DNA of 64,000 bases from Alcaligenes faecalis. Lineage in GTDB: Bacteria; Pseudomonadota; Gammaproteobacteria; Burkholderiales; Burkholderiaceae_B. The position numbers and the translations under genes are program-made. The notes beneath the pieces are model-generated. The model saw nothing but the letters and a program-made list of their open reading frames with translations, had not been told where the DNA came from and made no database searches. Below, in pieces: positions 18,937 to 28,984 of this stretch; position 1 is the stretch's first letter; every line of letters begins with the position of its first letter. The stretch lies in the NCBI RefSeq assembly GCF_002443155.1, contig NZ_CP023667.1, positions 3,162,001 through 3,226,000 of the forward strand. Direction: 5' to 3'.

Positions 18937-21084
18937 CTATGAACACATATCCATGCGCTCTGACTGAAATGCATTGAATACATCCAAATCCTCCGGGAGA
19001 GTCTGGTTCCAATCCAATGTCACATTCTCTCGACGAAATGGAGGTATGTCATATAAACGGTTGTCCAATGTCCTAGCGAACAAATGACCGGCATAAACTG
19101 CGGCAGCTATCGTACCCGGTGCATAACAATCACCAATCCTCACTACTCGTCGCTGGGGGCCATCCCCTTCATTGAGAACAGCAAGCTGCGCATCAAGCTC
19201 CCGATACAAGGAATCATTCGGTACCTGTGAGGTCACCAATACCACCGCATCCGCAAGGAGAAATCGCTTGCGCCCGGTAAACACACAAGCAATCACAACG
19301 CCATCCGATAAAATCTTCTCTAGCTTGTGGGATACATGTACACCCTCACACAGCTCGATCAATCTTTTCTGAATTTTTGGCTGCTCAGCCGTATTGAGCG
19401 TGAATGCCGAGACCAAGCTCTCTGGCGTCACAAAACTCACGGAACAACCTTGGGCGGCAAGCCGCTCTCCAATCACCCCTGCCATGTAGTAGTGATCGTC
19501 ATCAAATATGAGTACCCGGCCGCCAAGCGAACTCCCAGCCATTACATCGTCAGGAGTAAAAACCGGTAACCGGTTCAAACCTTCAACGGGTGCCGAGTAG
19601 GTACGCCCCACACCATCTGCCCGCCATCGAGCGCCAGTTGCCACGGCAATCAAATCGCAATCTGTCTCCAGAACCATGCTGGCGGAAACAGGATTCTCCG
19701 GTAGAACAAGGACATTCGGATTCTTGCGCAACTGCCCCACTCGCCAATCGGCAACCCGACGCCATGCTGATAAGCCAGGCAAACTAGCCTCCGTCAGAGC
19801 ACGTCCACCTAGATTGCGCTCCTTATCAGCCAAGATCGTTTCATAGCCACGTCTTCCCAACCACAATGCGGCCTCCAAACCAGCAGGCCCGGCCCCTACC
19901 ACCAAAACTGTATGATCTGTATTTTTGGGCTGGATGATTTCTGGATGCCATTCTCTACGCCACTCTTCACCCATGGTGGGGTTCTGAGTGCATCGCAAGG
20001 GGACACTGAGCTTGTCTGATGCCACACAAATATTGCAACCGATACACTCTCGAATATCCTCAAATGCCCCTGTTCTGATCTTCTCCGGAAGATAGGGGTC
20101 TGCAATAGAGGGCCGCGCCGCCCCAATCAAATCCAACTTCCCAGTCGAGATTAATGACAGCATATGATCCGGGGATGTATACCGACCTACACCTACAACC
20201 GGCTTTCCAGTGACCTGTTTCACAAAGCTGATGTAACTGTCCTGAAAACCTTCATCACTAAAACGCGATGTCTGTCCATCATTCCCAAATGGACTGAGAT
20301 TTACATCCCAAAGATCCGGCAAGTCGGCCAACATTTCAACAACATCACGGCCCTCCCCCTTAGCAGAAAGACCAAAAGGTCCAGCCAGCTCATCTACACT
20401 GAATCGCAAAGCGACTGCACATCGATCCCCCACGGCCTCCTTAGTATCCAAGAGCAACTCTTTTAATAAACGCACTCGATTTTCCAGGCTGCCCCCATAC
20501 TCGTCTGTTCTCTGGTTATGACGCCGCGACAAGAAATGAGCTGGAAGCGTCATGTCGTGGCCTGCATAGATGTACACAATATCGAACCCAGCTCTCTTAG
20601 CATTAAGCGCAGCATTCCTGTGCCAACGCAAAAAGTCTCGAATATCACTTTTGTCCATTTCCCTGGCAGTAACGGGAGCCACTCCTCTTGTCGGAGCCAA
20701 GGAAGGGGCAAAAGGGATAGCACGCGTCTCCAAATTAGTTACGTGAAAACCATTGTGAGCAAGCTCTATGCCTGCCAAAGCACCGTATCGCGCTATCTCC
20801 TCACAAGCTTTGGATAAAACAGGTATATCCCTGGTATCCCAAAGCCTAAGCTCTCTCGGATGACAACTGGAGTAATGAATGTCGCACTGCTCAGTGCAAA
20901 TAACACCCCATCCGCCCTCAGCCTTGATCCCCCGCATTCGAGCCATTGCACTTGGGTGCACCCGATTCATACCATTGCAATGGGGCACCTGATAGAAACG
21001 GTTTTTAGCGATTACCGGACCAATACTCAAAGGCTCAAAAAGTGGTGCATAACGATCAACAGTTACTGGGGGGAAAATAGTCAT
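18937..21084 (-). CDS. Trimethylamine/dimethylamine dehydrogenase-like flavoprotein
   Basis: This 715-residue protein has an Old-Yellow-Enzyme FMN barrel (about residues 10-340), a 4Fe-4S cluster motif CIGCNIC...RCTQN, and a C-terminal dinucleotide-binding part (VLVVGAGPAGLEAALWLGRR). It matches TMADH closely: FYQVPHCNG holds Cys36, equivalent to the cysteine that covalently binds FMN in TMADH, and FDIVYIYAGHD holds the Tyr and His of the active site. Gln66 stands where TMADH has Tyr60, as in dimethylamine dehydrogenase. The Trp that follows the cluster cysteines in TMADH is replaced by Asp (CVASD), so the substrate is probably not a simple methylamine. It starts at ATG 21084 and leads the trpD-trpC cluster. 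Residue comparisons are from memory. Confidence 0.87.
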   Translation of the reverse strand: MTIFPPVTVDRYAPLFEPLSIGPVIAKNRFYQVPHCNGMNRVHPSAMARMRGIKAEGGWGVICTEQCDIHYSSCHPRELRLWDTRDIPVLSKACEEIARYGALAGIELAHNGFHVTNLETRAIPFAPSLAPTRGVAPVTAREMDKSDIRDFLRWHRNAALNAKRAGFDIVYIYAGHDMTLPAHFLSRRHNQRTDEYGGSLENRVRLLKELLLDTKEAVGDRCAVALRFSVDELAGPFGLSAKGEGRDVVEMLADLPDLWDVNLSPFGNDGQTSRFSDEGFQDSYISFVKQVTGKPVVGVGRYTSPDHMLSLISTGKLDLIGAARPSIADPYLPEKIRTGAFEDIRECIGCNICVASDKLSVPLRCTQNPTMGEEWRREWHPEIIQPKNTDHTVLVVGAGPAGLEAALWLGRRGYETILADKERNLGGRALTEASLPGLSAWRRVADWRVGQLRKNPNVLVLPENPVSASMVLETDCDLIAVATGARWRADGVGRTYSAPVEGLNRLPVFTPDDVMAGSSLGGRVLIFDDDHYYMAGVIGERLAAQGCSVSFVTPESLVSAFTLNTAEQPKIQKRLIELCEGVHVSHKLEKILSDGVVIACVFTGRKRFLLADAVVLVTSQVPNDSLYRELDAQLAVLNEGDGPQRRVVRIGDCYAPGTIAAAVYAGHLFARTLDNRLYDIPPFRRENVTLDWNQTLPEDLDVFNAFQSERMDMCS

Positions 21085-21136
21085 TGTTATCTCTGATTGT
21101 TGTGCTGACAGACCTGAAAGACGCCAACGCCATGCC

Positions 21137-21847
21137 CTACTTACAGAGTTCAGGCACAAACTCAAAACATCGACTGTGCTGAGTCAGCATTCCCTCCTTC
21201 AGAACCTCTATCTCCAACTCAGCCGCACGTATCGTGATGCGTTCGTGCAAGGCCTCCAGATCTTCATAAGCCCGCTCATGTAATGCCTCCGCGACGACCA
21301 GTACCGTATCTGACTCTTTAGAGACCACGGACTGAGCCCCCTGCCGGAAAACCCAGCGACGTGAGTGCGCATGGTTGGCCTCATCGGCAAACACAATCTC
21401 GTCTTCTGTTGGATGTTCGACCTCACCCTGAAAGGTTCGGTAAATCTCCGTACCATCGGCAGGCCGAACTGTGATGCCTCCAGAAATATGGGCGCAGTCA
21501 AATGCCGCAATCGGAATGGCTGCCTGCATAGACTCTGCGTTCAAAGTATCGATCAAGGGATGAAAGCCAGGCAGGTGTCCGTCTTTACGAAAGCGACGCA
21601 GCAATGCCTCAACCGCACAGCGGTATTGGGTCGGCTTCATGCCCATCTGGGAATACGCCTGACGCCAGGCCTGAATAGACGGGAGTTCGCTCTCCGGCCC
21701 CTGCTCCAGCAACTGGCCAACCCTCGTAAATGTGCTGTTCAGGGCATCGTTTTGGAGTTTAGCTACCCTCACCCCTTGTAAAACCAGGACCAATGCCGTC
21801 AGCCTCGGAAAGCGGTTCCACACAGTGTCAGAATGATTGAAGTACAT
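21137..21847 (-). CDS. B3/B4 domain protein (Phe-tRNA synthetase beta-like)
   Basis: A soluble 236-residue protein consisting of the B3/B4 domain known from the phenylalanyl-tRNA synthetase beta subunit: QAWRQAYSQMGMKPTQYRCAV, then LPGFHPLIDTLNAESMQAAIP and a C-terminal ITIRAAELEIEVLKEG. Free-standing members are thought to edit or bind misacylated tRNA or amino-acid-like ligands, but roles are mostly untested. ATG 21847 is chosen because upstream sequence in the longer frame is only the shadow of the exporter gene. It lies 56 bases after an EamA exporter on the same strand, a pairing suggesting an amino-acid-like compound is handled by both. Confidence 0.82.
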   Translation of the reverse strand: MYFNHSDTVWNRFPRLTALVLVLQGVRVAKLQNDALNSTFTRVGQLLEQGPESELPSIQAWRQAYSQMGMKPTQYRCAVEALLRRFRKDGHLPGFHPLIDTLNAESMQAAIPIAAFDCAHISGGITVRPADGTEIYRTFQGEVEHPTEDEIVFADEANHAHSRRWVFRQGAQSVVSKESDTVLVVAEALHERAYEDLEALHERITIRAAELEIEVLKEGMLTQHSRCFEFVPELCK

Positions 21848-21903
21848 GGTATGCAGGGCACCTTTCGCCAATTGAAAATGTGAAATACAGGCAAGCACAC
21901 TGC

Positions 21904-22794
21904 CTATTGCGTCAGTACGGTTCGTGCTCGGGTTCGCTCCGGGAAGGTCAACACAAAAATGGCAAGAATGACCGTGGCAACACCCACAATCTGTACCCAC
22001 CCAATCTGCTCCCCTAAAACCAGCGCTGCCAGGGTGACGGCTGTCAAAGGAGCCACCGCCGTAAATACAGACGCTTCGCTGCCACTGACCCGCGCTGCCC
22101 CGCCATACCACAGCAAAAACCCTGCAACGGTAGGGACAAGCGCATACCAAGCCACAGCACCTATCGCTGCGGTATCTGGCATGGAAAGCGGTAACTCAAG
22201 CAAAGCAAAGGGCAAGGACACCAGCAGGCCCAGACCGGTCATCGTGGTGGCTTGCAACAAAGGCCGCAGCGGCACAGGGATGCGCTTGTTAAGCAAAATG
22301 AATGCGCTCTCACAAACCACGGCTCCCAGGATATAAAACATGCCAATGGACGAACTTGGACCTGAGCCCTTCCAGACCACTGCCATGACACCCAAGGTCG
22401 CCAGCACGACGCTGATCAGCAGCCTTAGCCCTGGCCGCTCGCCCAGGACGATCACGGAGAAGAGCGCAGACACAGCGGGCAATGTGCCGATGATTACGCC
22501 CGCATCAGCCGCCGACAAATGGGACAAGCCTGCTATCAGTAAGGTCGTATAGCCAACACTGCCCGCCCCGGCCTGAAGCAGCAACAGTACCCAGTCCCGG
22601 AACAACAGCTTGGGCCACCGCTCTCGCTGCCAGAACATCAGGGCAAGCAAAACCGGCAAGGCAAGCGCAAAACGAAGTGCCGTTGCCAAAAAAGCAGGCA
22701 TGTTGCCAGCGATCAGCTTGGAGGCAATGACAGTCGATCCAACCGTCATCATGGCCAAGGACAGCAATACATATCCAAGTTTGCGACTTGACAT
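21904..22794 (-). CDS. EamA/DMT family exporter
   Basis: This inner-membrane protein of 296 residues has ten predicted spans in two repeated EamA halves. The first half includes GSTVIASKLIAGNMPAFLATALRF, shown here only in part, and AADAGVIIGTLPAVSALF. The second includes ASVFTAVAPLTAVTLAALVLGE, again quoted only to mark the position. ATG 22794 has an excellent ribosome binding site (GAGGAAAAG), which rules out the TTG eight codons upstream. It is divergent from an AraC-type regulator across about 225 A+T-rich bases, the usual arrangement for a regulator controlling its exporter. Substrate unknown. Amino acids or metabolites are common for the family. Confidence 0.88.
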   Translation of the reverse strand: MSSRKLGYVLLSLAMMTVGSTVIASKLIAGNMPAFLATALRFALALPVLLALMFWQRERWPKLLFRDWVLLLLQAGAGSVGYTTLLIAGLSHLSAADAGVIIGTLPAVSALFSVIVLGERPGLRLLISVVLATLGVMAVVWKGSGPSSSIGMFYILGAVVCESAFILLNKRIPVPLRPLLQATTMTGLGLLVSLPFALLELPLSMPDTAAIGAVAWYALVPTVAGFLLWYGGAARVSGSEASVFTAVAPLTAVTLAALVLGEQIGWVQIVGVATVILAIFVLTFPERTRARTVLTQ

Positions 22795-23020
22795 CTTTTC
22801 CTCTAGGACGCAAATCAATTCACGTAATAACTTGGTATTTAATAGTATTGATCAAGAAAAATCTTGAACGATATTGCAAGGAGACAGAAAATCCGCAGGC
22901 ATCAAGAGGGAGCACTATTTTTTTGATAAAAACAAAAATAGAAAACGACTAGAATAATCATTTCCCCACTCATCCAGGAACACGAAGTGCGCTCTTAGAA
23001 AATGAAAGGAAATATCCCAA

Positions 23021-23863
23021 ATGAAGGTCAGTAAGCAATTCAAAGCGAAGGTATGCGGGCAGACAGATATCGTCGCTGTTGAAGCGATGTCCAGCCAATC
23101 GTTTGGTCGGCATACTCACGATCAGTTTGGGATAGGGGTGCTGGTCAGCGGAGCTCAGGACTCAGCCAGTGGTCGCGGACAGGTACGAGCGACCAACGGC
23201 AACATGATTACCGTCAACCCGAATGAAGTTCACGATGGAAGACCCGTAGACGGCAAGGCAAGAACCTGGCGCATGCTGTATCTGGACCCAGAGCTGATCG
23301 CCCAGTTTGCCCAGTCCATGGGGCATAGCGCCGGGGTGGAGTTTATCCACCCTGTTCTTGGCGACACCTCGGCGGTCATGGCATTCAAGCGCCTGTACGT
23401 GGCATTAACCGATCCAAAGCGCGAGCCCAAGCAAGGACTGATAGATGAAATTGCGGAGCAGGAGCTTTTTCAAATTCTGGTGCCACTGCTTGGAAATAAT
23501 CAGCCCACGGAAGCAGAGATTCTATCTGCCGAGTTAGCCAGAGCCAAAGCTCGTCTTGATGCTCACCCAGAAATCCCGGTCTCACTTAATGAACTGGCAA
23601 CGGAGGCCGGTTTAAGCCGATTCCAATTTCTAAGGGCGTTCAAGGCGGTGACGCAATTGCCGCCTCATGCGTATCGACTACAGCGTCAGCTGCAAATGGC
23701 ACGCCGCCTGATCATGCAAGGACACACCTTACTGCAAGCGTCTCTTTTATCGGGTTTTGCAGATCAAAGCCACTTAACCCGCCATTTCGTCTCAAGTTAT
23801 GGCCTGACGCCCGGCTCCCTCTCTCAATCTCGCAAAATGCAGTCTTTTTCGGCGCTCAAGTAA
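23021..23863 (+). CDS. AraC-family transcriptional regulator
   Basis: The 280-residue protein has an N-terminal cupin-like ligand domain (HTHDQFGIGVLVSGAQ and VNPNEVHDGRP, typical of the AraC-binding fold) and two C-terminal helix-turn-helices: VSLNELATEAGLSRFQFLRAF and ASLLSGFADQSHLTRHFVSS. ATG 23021 is preceded by AAAGGAAA. It is divergent from the EamA exporter gene, its most likely target. The same regulator-exporter-B3/B4 trio suggests induction by a small amino-acid-like ligand. The ligand itself cannot be read. Confidence 0.88.
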   Translation: MKVSKQFKAKVCGQTDIVAVEAMSSQSFGRHTHDQFGIGVLVSGAQDSASGRGQVRATNGNMITVNPNEVHDGRPVDGKARTWRMLYLDPELIAQFAQSMGHSAGVEFIHPVLGDTSAVMAFKRLYVALTDPKREPKQGLIDEIAEQELFQILVPLLGNNQPTEAEILSAELARAKARLDAHPEIPVSLNELATEAGLSRFQFLRAFKAVTQLPPHAYRLQRQLQMARRLIMQGHTLLQASLLSGFADQSHLTRHFVSSYGLTPGSLSQSRKMQSFSALK

Positions 23864-23992
23864 TTGAGAGAAATCCGATAATTAATTCAAGACGACAAAT
23901 CAAGAATCAATAATTTTGATAATTTATTTTATTGAAAAAAATTTGATTGGCAATAAAATCAATCTTGAAAAATAAATAATAAGGAAGCCAAT
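23864..23992. other. A+T-rich spacer between convergent regulators
   Basis: About 130 bases of strongly A+T-rich sequence between the araC-type and mmyB-type genes. No clear stem-loop terminator or small frame is seen. Short related stretches (AATCAATAATTTTGATAAT and TTTGATTGGCAATAAAATC) may be decayed repeats. Confidence 0.5.
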
Positions 23993-24832
23993 TTAAACCG
24001 GCTTATCCTCATCCTCCAGCAACATCACCAGCTTGCAATCCGGCCGTATCGCCAGGCGAAAGGTAAATTGCTGAAAGCGGCGCACTCCCTGGCTGGGGTG
24101 CCGGAAATCCCGCAAGCCGCCCTCCCGCTCCACCACGGTCTGGCGTCCCCACCAGAAAGCGAATACCTGGCTTTGCTGCGCCAACTCCTGGATCAAAGCC
24201 TGTATATCGGCCTCGTCCGCATGGGCGCCTACGTCAGCACGGAACTCGGCCACGACGCGGCTGGCGCGCTGCTCCCAGTCCACCACCAGCTCCCGCGCTG
24301 CGGGGTCCAGGAAGATATAACGCAGCAGATTGGGCTGCTCGCTACGGTCGGGCCAGCCATCGAACAAACCCAACAAGGCTTCGTTGCGGGCCAGTACGTT
24401 CCAGCTGCGGTCCAGAATGTAGGCCGGAGCGGAGACGCTATCGACACATGCGCTCAAGCCTTGCGGCAAGGGTTGAATATCACCCTGCCAATGTTCAGGG
24501 TCAGCGCAATCAGCCAGTTCAAACAGGTAGTGGCGCTCGGCTCGGGCCAGTTTCAGAACAGTTGCCAGGCGGGCGCAGACGGTGGGAGATACAGTAACGT
24601 CGCGGCCCTGCTCGATCCAGGTATACCAGGTGGTGCTGATATCGCACAGCTGAGCCACCTCTTCGCGACGTAAACCGGGAGTGCGACGGCGCACGCCGGG
24701 GGCCAGGCCCAGGTCGACAGGCCGGATGCGTTCCCGCGCATGACGCAAGAAACGCCCCAACGCCTGACGCCGGGTTTGGGACGCGCTCTCGGCGCCTCCC
24801 GGATTAGCCCCTGTTGGCCCCGTCGTTCCCAT
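23993..24832 (-). CDS. XRE/MmyB-type transcriptional regulator
   Basis: The 279-residue protein starts with an XRE helix-turn-helix: LGRFLRHARERIRPVDLGL, RRTPGLRREEVAQLC and WYTWIEQGRDVTVSP. It continues with an MmyB-like ligand-binding (PAS-type) domain: APAYILDRSWNVLARNEALLG and LLRYIFLDPAARELVVDWE. This is a common actinobacterial and proteobacterial regulator architecture, often beside an oxidoreductase it controls. None is adjacent here. ATG 24832 comes 1 base after the metH stop (TGA-T-ATG), so it may be co-transcribed with metH. A start further inside is possible. Confidence 0.87.
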   Translation of the reverse strand: MGTTGPTGANPGGAESASQTRRQALGRFLRHARERIRPVDLGLAPGVRRRTPGLRREEVAQLCDISTTWYTWIEQGRDVTVSPTVCARLATVLKLARAERHYLFELADCADPEHWQGDIQPLPQGLSACVDSVSAPAYILDRSWNVLARNEALLGLFDGWPDRSEQPNLLRYIFLDPAARELVVDWEQRASRVVAEFRADVGAHADEADIQALIQELAQQSQVFAFWWGRQTVVEREGGLRDFRHPSQGVRRFQQFTFRLAIRPDCKLVMLLEDEDKPV

Positions 24833-24833
24833 A

Positions 24834-27800
24834 TCAGCCCAACACGCCCGACAGAGTACGGCGTACGTCTTCTTCCGTGCGGCCACTGCGCTGGATGTAG
24901 TCTTGCAATTGGTCCTGGCCAATATTGCCCACGTTGAAGTACTTGGACTGCGGGTGACTGAAATAGAAACCCGACACGCTGGAAGCCGGAATCATGGCGT
25001 AGCTGTCGGTGATGAACATCTCGATGTCCTCACACTGCAAGACGCGGAACATATCGTGCTTGACCACGTGTTCCGGGCAAGCCGGGTAGCCGGGTGCAGG
25101 ACGAATGCCCTGGTATTTCTCGTCGATCAGCTCTTCGTTGGACAGGCGCTCGTCTGTCACATAGCCCCACAAATCCGTGCGGACACGAGCATGCAGACAT
25201 TCCGCAAAGCCTTCGGCAAAACGGTCGCCCAGCGCCTTGATCATCAAGTCGGAGTAATCGTCGCCAGCAGCCTGGAAGCGCTCGGACAATTTATCCACGC
25301 CAATCCCGCCGGTAACCGCAAACATGCCGATGTAATCAGCCACGCCGCTTTCTTTAGGAGCGATGTAGTCAGCCAGACACTTGCTATCGACACCTTCACG
25401 CTTGACGCCTTGCTGACGCAGGTTGCGCCAGGTGAACAGAACTTCGCTGCGCGATTCGTCCGAGTAGACCTCGATATCTTCACCATTGACGGTGTTGGCA
25501 GGGTAGAACGCAATCACGCCGTTTGCCGTCAACCAGCGACCTTCAATGACTTTCTTCAACATGGCCTGGCCTTCGGCAAACAGGGTCTTGGCCTGCTCGC
25601 CCACCACCTTGTCTTCCAGAATGGCCGGGTACTTGCCGAACAGGCTCCAGGTCTGGAAGAACGGTGTCCAGTCGATGAACTGGGCAATATCGGCCAAGTC
25701 GTAATTCTTGAAGGTACGACGACCAATGAATTTGGGGCGTGGCGGCACGTAGGTGGACCAGTCGATGGCAGGCTTGTCTGCGCGCGCTTTTTCCAGAGAG
25801 ATCAGCGGAGTGGCTTTGCGATTGGCATGGCGCTGGCGCACTTGTTCGTACTCCTCGCGCACCTCGGCCAAAAACTCGTCCACATTGTCCGACACCAGTT
25901 GAGTAGCCACACCCACGCAGCGGCTGGCGTCAGGGGTGTAGATAACCGGGCCGTCGTAATGCGGGGCAATCTTCACCGCCGTGTGCACACGGCTGGTGGT
26001 TGCGCCACCAATCATCAAGGGAATATTGCGCTCGCGGAAGTAGGGGTCACGCTGCATCTCGGACGCAACGTAGGCCATTTCTTCCAGGCTGGGGGTGATC
26101 AAGCCGGACAGGCCCACAATATCGGCCTCCACTTCCTTGGCCTTGGCGAGGATCTCGGCACAAGGCACCATCACGCCCATATTCACCACTTCAAAGTTAT
26201 TGCACTGCATCACCACGGACACAATGTTCTTGCCGATGTCGTGTACATCGCCTTTCACTGTGGCAATCACCATGCGGCCTTTGGAGCGCACGTCACCACC
26301 CGCGGCTTCAATCTGACGCTTTTCTTCTTCGATGAAAGGAATCAGGTGGGCCACAGCCTGCTTCATCACACGCGCGGATTTCACCACCTGCGGCAGGAAC
26401 ATCTTGCCCTGACCGAACAGGTCGCCCACCACGTTCATGCCGTCCATCAAGGGGCCTTCAATCACGCTGATAGGGCGACCACCCTGGGCATCGATCTTCT
26501 GACGAACTTCTTCCGTATCTTCCACGATGAAGCTGGTAATGCCATGCACCAAAGAGTGGATCAGACGCTGTTCGACGGTGGTTTCACGCCAGCTCAGGTC
26601 TTCCTCTTTCTTGGCGCCGGAGCCTTTGACGCTCTCGGCCATTTCCACCAGGCGTTCAGTGGGGGTGCGTTCGTCCGCCGGATCGGTTTTGCCTTTGGGT
26701 TCGGCCCGGTTCAGGATCACGTCTTCAATCAGATCGCGCAGATGCGGCTCGATATCGGCGTACACGCCCAGCTGACCGGCATTCACAATACCCATGGTCA
26801 GACCTTCCTGAATGGCGTAGTACAGGAAGACGGTGTGAATGGCCTCGCGCATGGCTTCGTTGCCACGGAAGGAGAAACTGACGTTGGAAATACCGCCCGA
26901 CAAGCGTGCGTGCGGCAGATTCTTGTGAATCCAGCCCACACCGCGAATAAAGTCCAGACCGTAAGTCGCATGTTCGTCCATGCCGGTTGCAACAGCAAAG
27001 ACGTTAGGGTCAAAAATAATGTCCTCTGGCGGGAAGCCAACCTCATCAACCAGCAAGCGGTAGGCGCGTTCGCAAATTTCTACCCGACGCTCGTAGCTAT
27101 CGGCCTGACCTTGCTCGTCAAACGCCATCACAACAATGGCGGCACCGTATTTACGGCACAGACGGGCATGTTCCAGGAAAGGCTCAATGCCCTCTTTCAT
27201 GGAAATGGAGTTCACGATGGCCTTGCCTTGAACGCAACGCAAACCGGTTTCGATCACATCCCACTTGGAGCTGTCGATCATGATGGGCACACGGGCAATA
27301 TCCGGCTCGGAGGCAATCATGTTCAGGAAACGATGCATACAGGCTGCCGAGTCCAGCATGCCTTCGTCCATATTGATGTCAATAATCTGTGCACCGTTTT
27401 CCACCTGCTGACGGGCCACCGACAAGGCTTCTTCGTAGTTCTCTTGCTGAATCAGGCGCAAGAAAGCCTTACTGCCCGTGACGTTGGTACGTTCACCCAC
27501 GTTCACAAACAGGGTTTCTTCGTCAATATTCAGTGGCTCCAGACCCGACAAACGGGTTTTGACAGGAACTTCAGGAACAATGCGGGGAGGCAGCTTGCGG
27601 CACAGCTCGGCAATGGCGGCAATGTGCTCTGGCGTCGTGCCACAGCAGCCACCCACCATATTCACCAAACCGGCTTGCGTGAACTCTTGCAGCAGGCTGG
27701 ACGTATCGGCAGGTGTTTCATCAAAGCCGGTCTCCGCCATGGGGTTGGGCAGGCCTGCGTTAGGGTAGACACACACATAGGTGTCACAAATCTTGGACAG

Positions 27801-28607
27801 CTCGGCCACGTAGGGACGCATCAAGGCAGCGCCCAAGGCACAGTTCAGGCCAATCGTAATAGGACGGGCATGACGCATGGAGTTCCAGAAGGCCTCCACG
27901 GTCTGACCAGACAAGATACGGCCCGAGGCATCCGTGACCGTGCCCGACACCATCACCGGAACGCGTTCACCGCGTTCATCAAAGACCGTTTCCAGAGCAA
28001 AAACAGCCGCCTTGGCATTCAGCGTGTCAAAAACGGTTTCAATCAACAGAATATCGACGCCACCATCCAGCAAGGCTCGAACCTGCTCCGTATACGCTAC
28101 ACGCAGTTGCTCAAAGGTGACGTTACGGGCGGCCGGGTCATTCACATCCGGCGAAATAGAAGCCGTCTTGGGCTGCGGGCCCAAGGCACCAGCCACAAAA
28201 CGCGGCCATTCAGGTGTACTGAAGGCATCGCGCGCCTGACAGGCCAGTTGGGCAGAAGCCAGGTTCAGGTCATAGCTGATGCCCTGCAAATCGTAGTCAC
28301 CCTGGGCAATATCCGTTGCACCAAAGGTATTGGTGCTGATGACGTCGGCGCCGGCGGACAGATATTTCTCGTGAATTTCGCGGATGATGTCAGGGCGTAC
28401 CAGCGACAGCAATTCATTATTGCCCTTCACATCCTTGTGATGATCCGCAAAGCGCTCGCCCCGGAAATCGGCCTCGCCCAATTTGTAACGCTGAATCATG
28501 GTGCCCATCGCACCGTCCAGAATCAGAATTTGCTGCCCCAAACGGCGCGCAAACTCGGCACCACGCGTATAGGCAGAGATCGGATAAGGCAAGGCAGGAT
28601 AAGACAC
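24834..28607 (-). CDS. metH: Cobalamin-dependent methionine synthase
   Basis: MetH methylates homocysteine with methyl-tetrahydrofolate via bound cobalamin. All four modules are visible in 1257 residues: the homocysteine domain ([15 protein letters not shown]; zinc-ligand cysteines in NCALGAAL and [11 protein letters not shown]), the pterin domain ([16 protein letters not shown]), the B12 domain with the lower-axial motif [14 protein letters not shown], and the AdoMet reactivation domain ending in [12 protein letters not shown]. The chosen start is GTG at 28607, because GGAGC lies just upstream and the family begins near here. The open frame runs back to 28784, where it would enter the cobalamin riboswitch on the other strand. 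metH is divergent from the B12 uptake genes. Confidence 0.95.
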   Translation of the reverse strand: MSYPALPYPISAYTRGAEFARRLGQQILILDGAMGTMIQRYKLGEADFRGERFADHHKDVKGNNELLSLVRPDIIREIHEKYLSAGADVISTNTFGATDIAQGDYDLQGISYDLNLASAQLACQARDAFSTPEWPRFVAGALGPQPKTASISPDVNDPAARNVTFEQLRVAYTEQVRALLDGGVDILLIETVFDTLNAKAAVFALETVFDERGERVPVMVSGTVTDASGRILSGQTVEAFWNSMRHARPITIGLNCALGAALMRPYVAELSKICDTYVCVYPNAGLPNPMAETGFDETPADTSSLLQEFTQAGLVNMVGGCCGTTPEHIAAIAELCRKLPPRIVPEVPVKTRLSGLEPLNIDEETLFVNVGERTNVTGSKAFLRLIQQENYEEALSVARQQVENGAQIIDINMDEGMLDSAACMHRFLNMIASEPDIARVPIMIDSSKWDVIETGLRCVQGKAIVNSISMKEGIEPFLEHARLCRKYGAAIVVMAFDEQGQADSYERRVEICERAYRLLVDEVGFPPEDIIFDPNVFAVATGMDEHATYGLDFIRGVGWIHKNLPHARLSGGISNVSFSFRGNEAMREAIHTVFLYYAIQEGLTMGIVNAGQLGVYADIEPHLRDLIEDVILNRAEPKGKTDPADERTPTERLVEMAESVKGSGAKKEEDLSWRETTVEQRLIHSLVHGITSFIVEDTEEVRQKIDAQGGRPISVIEGPLMDGMNVVGDLFGQGKMFLPQVVKSARVMKQAVAHLIPFIEEEKRQIEAAGGDVRSKGRMVIATVKGDVHDIGKNIVSVVMQCNNFEVVNMGVMVPCAEILAKAKEVEADIVGLSGLITPSLEEMAYVASEMQRDPYFRERNIPLMIGGATTSRVHTAVKIAPHYDGPVIYTPDASRCVGVATQLVSDNVDEFLAEVREEYEQVRQRHANRKATPLISLEKARADKPAIDWSTYVPPRPKFIGRRTFKNYDLADIAQFIDWTPFFQTWSLFGKYPAILEDKVVGEQAKTLFAEGQAMLKKVIEGRWLTANGVIAFYPANTVNGEDIEVYSDESRSEVLFTWRNLRQQGVKREGVDSKCLADYIAPKESGVADYIGMFAVTGGIGVDKLSERFQAAGDDYSDLMIKALGDRFAEGFAECLHARVRTDLWGYVTDERLSNEELIDEKYQGIRPAPGYPACPEHVVKHDMFRVLQCEDIEMFITDSYAMIPASSVSGFYFSHPQSKYFNVGNIGQDQLQDYIQRSGRTEEDVRRTLSGVLG

Positions 28608-28749
28608 TAAAAGCTCCGTAACACGAAACGGGACATTGACGGCATCTGACAGCAAGAGCCGCGAGAATGGTGGATTGGCGCCACAATTGTAGCGCTTTGT
28701 ACAGCGAATCCACCCTAAACACTTAACCTTTGCCCCAGCGGCATGTAAC

Positions 28750-28905
28750 ATTTTCCGCTCGGAAAGAGGTGCTTTCCGGCCCATGCAGCCCTGGGCCTGG
28801 GAAAGTCAAATGGGAAACGTGAGCGGTTCCGCCCTGGAACTGCCAAACGTGCTGCCCCCGCAACGGTACCTGCTACGCGCAAAGCCCGATACCAGCCTGC
28901 TTCTC
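28750..28905 (+). promoter_or_regulatory. Cobalamin riboswitch controlling btuB
   Basis: The 5' region of btuB carries the hallmarks of an AdoCbl riboswitch: GAGGTGCTTTCC near 28766, CAAATGGGAAACGTGAG in the middle, the B12 box GCTGCCCCCGCAACGGTA at 28851-28868, and AAAGCCCGATACCAGCC after it. Family knowledge says it represses uptake genes when cobalamin is plentiful. Boundaries are approximate. Confidence 0.88.
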
Positions 28906-28950
28906 GACCCTGAATTCATGGCCGTCCCACGGTGGGCGGCTTCGCTTACT

Positions 28951-28970
28951 GATGTGCGGGGACGCACATC
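28951..28970 (+). promoter_or_regulatory. Hairpin beside the btuB ribosome binding site
   Basis: A perfect 8-base stem (GATGTGCG / CGCACATC) with a GGGA loop ends 3 bases before the AGGA ribosome binding site of btuB. No T-run follows. It is a likely part of a translational expression platform for the riboswitch. Confidence 0.5.
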
Positions 28971-28984
28971 TCACAGGAATCTCC

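Noticed and set aside
24903..28610. A 1235-codon open frame antisense to metH on the plus strand
   Set aside because: It mirrors the metH coding frame, has His/Gln/Arg-rich composition with no recognisable domain, and metH is certain. Similar long antisense frames at 352-1914 and 5064-6758 mirror the efflux genes.
28608..28784. Upstream extension of metH and a possible SAH riboswitch there
   Set aside because: The extension runs into the cobalamin riboswitch on the other strand and has no family similarity. The SAH riboswitch consensus was not found.
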